A model generated the notes under the pieces. The model worked only from the letters and a program-made list of their open reading frames with translations, was not told the DNA's origin and made no database searches. Made by a program: the position numbers and the translations under genes. From Siphlonurus alternatus (Eukaryota; Arthropoda; Insecta; Ephemeroptera; Siphlonuridae): a DNA stretch of 64,000 nt. Numbering within the stretch: position 1 is the stretch's first letter; the number at the start of each line of letters is the position of its first letter. Below, one piece after another: positions 62,291-64,000 of the stretch. The stretch lies in the NCBI GenBank assembly GCA_949825025.1, contig OX463778.1, positions 15,214,171 to 15,278,170 of the forward strand, written 5' to 3'.

Positions 62291-64000
62291 GTTAAAATTA
62301 TTAGTCCTTGACGTTGCTCCAACTATATGAGTGGTGAGTACAGTAAATTCAGCATATTATATAGCCTTAATTAATTAAAAATTAACATTTAACATTTATT
62401 TTTAAAACTTGTTGCTGTGAAAAATGGTGCAAAAATGCAAAATAAATAGTTAATGAACTTTTTTATTTTCTAAAAATTAAACTAGATTACTTTACTTATA
62501 AAACTTAAAAAATCTAGCAGTATAATATTAAATACATCATGGATGACATTTTGAATTGAATTTATTGATGTATTGACATCTGGTCTGTAGATCTACCTAG
62601 CAGTCATTGCCCGTAACAATAATATGGACGATAATTTATGAAAATCATATATGTACATTTAGTATAATAATAATATAGTATATAACTTATATAATTTTTA
62701 ACCCTACCGTGTTCATCCGCCAATAAGGTAAGAAAAAAATTTATCAGAGAATTCAAAAAGATAAACTATTTTTAAACTTTTTTGGAGTTGTTCATGCTAC
62801 AATATATAGGGTCCGTCCCACATTTATTTTTCCTTTTCTTTATTAAATATCAAAAAACATTTCTAATAGTCAATTACAACTTTACAAAGGACATGCATAT
62901 ATTATGGCAGGATATTATAGCTGACGTGAAATTGAACCTCAGAAACGACGGCCTTGCAAAGGTCAATATTCCTTTTACTGTGTATCAATAAAACTGAGTG
63001 CTATTTTCTATCTTGCTTAACAAATAGCTTATTTTGTACTGCTACCATATACATGGCTAACATAAATTGATCGAGACTCATAAATCAAATCAGACAAGAG
63101 AATCTCTCTATTTTATACACGCATTTTAATGTTCCATCAAATCTGTTTGAAGATGTTATCGTATTATTTTTGTTTCTTTTACAAATAAATTGGAGAATTG
63201 CAACAAGTTTGATATTTTATTATGGTTTTAGGCTACATGGTAAAAATCTAAGACGTGCATCATTCGCTCTAAATATCCTCTTAAACTCTCGCTTTTGATT
63301 CTGACGTGCCATAAATTAGTGGTTGTCAGGATTTTCATGTAAAACAGATTTTATCTATATTCTCATGCGTGTATCATGCCATATGGCTTTGTGCGTGTGA
63401 TATTATATGTGTGTGAGCTACTGCAGGAGCTTTTATTATTAAATTCAAGAGAATTGTTAAGTACTTAGTTTTTTGTAGGTCGTCAGAAAGTCATAAGATT
63501 GACAATTTTATGATGAAGTAGAAAAGGTCAATTAAAGGTCATTCCATGCAGTTTTTGTTTTGACTTCTTATAATAAATTATACAATTTACTCTTCATCGT
63601 TTAAAGTAGGAAGGGTTCAACATGCAGTATACTATGAGATTTGAAAGAGCAATATTTGACCTAATAAAATGAACGTGCATTTATAAAGGTGTGTTTACAT
63701 GATTAGCAATAATAGTTTCATCGATTTGTCATTATGGTAAAACAATGTCATCAACAATGCGGTAATTTTCGTTGAATATTACAAATACTTTGCAATTTAA
63801 GAAGGAAGATAACCAGTTTTTTTTATTGTTATAACCACGGTTAGCCTCAATCTATCTTAGTGACTGTAAAATCGTAGTAAGAAAGGGGTAATTATCCTCT
63901 TTGTGAATTTTTTTCCAAATTATGGTACTATCTTAAAATGGTAATAAACGATAAGAAAATTAAATATCATGTAAATACATCTTTCTAGGCCGGTTTTGCA

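Larger units (their letters stand above)
53462..64000. other. AT-rich region without recognisable protein genes
   Basis: I see no exon that can be assigned to a family. Notable items are listed separately: an orphan TATA/Inr promoter (54287-54323), a CRE octamer (59939-59946), a TGACCT triple repeat (61528-61555), and a 655-bp TTAA hairpin (61636-62290). A GC-richer patch at 57605-57730 is open on the minus strand but unrecognised. Confidence 0.5.

Noticed and set aside
1..64000. CRISPR arrays, phage genes, operons or other prokaryotic systems
   Set aside because: The window is clearly eukaryotic with spliced genes; the only regular repeats are minisatellites, microsatellites and MITEs.

Overview
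This is a eukaryotic nuclear window. Genes are split by GT-AG introns, AT-rich non-coding DNA dominates, and small inverted-repeat transposons are frequent. A Tweedle-type cuticle gene with an arthropod-style TATA plus TCAGTC initiator points to an arthropod, most likely a pancrustacean (insect or crustacean). I cannot name the species. Genic exons stand out as GC-richer islands.

Five protein-coding genes can be read exon by exon. From left to right they are: a C6orf89/BRAP-like type II membrane protein (minus, about 252-3759); RNASEH2B, the B subunit of ribonuclease H2, with a C-terminal PIP-box-like tail (plus, 4527-8482); ribosomal protein S13/uS15 (minus, 15296-16263); mitochondrial NAD(P) transhydrogenase NNT, 15 coding exons predicting 1071 residues (plus, 23459-36138); and a glycine-rich Tweedle cuticular protein with a two-exon coding region (minus, 48847-50367). 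The first two genes are divergent and share a 770-bp intergenic region with a perfect CRE. RpS13 has a TCT-type initiator. The Tweedle gene has a well-placed TATA/Inr pair. These genes do not form a functional cluster; they are ordinary housekeeping and cuticle genes.

The rest is intron or intergenic DNA with many non-autonomous elements. There are five TTAA-flanked long hairpins (6.5, 14.1, 17.5, 52.5 and 61.6 kb), two pogo-like MITE copies, other hairpin MITEs, and two related 41-bp minisatellite arrays built from nested palindromes (0.4-1.1 kb). The most unusual structure is a 3.6-kb TA-flanked foldback element (38741-42339). It has two arms of about 1.08 kb, and each carries a copy of a sequence closely resembling the internal promoter region of 5S rRNA.

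Possible regulatory curiosities are three TGACCT hexamers in exact 11-bp register (61.5 kb), a perfect 20-bp palindrome containing a C-MARE (13.05 kb), a double-CRE island (38.2 kb), and an orphan TATA/Inr core promoter (54.3 kb). From 53.5 to 64 kb I could not recognise any protein gene. No CRISPR, phage or prokaryotic system is present, and I found no convincing previously undescribed multi-gene system.
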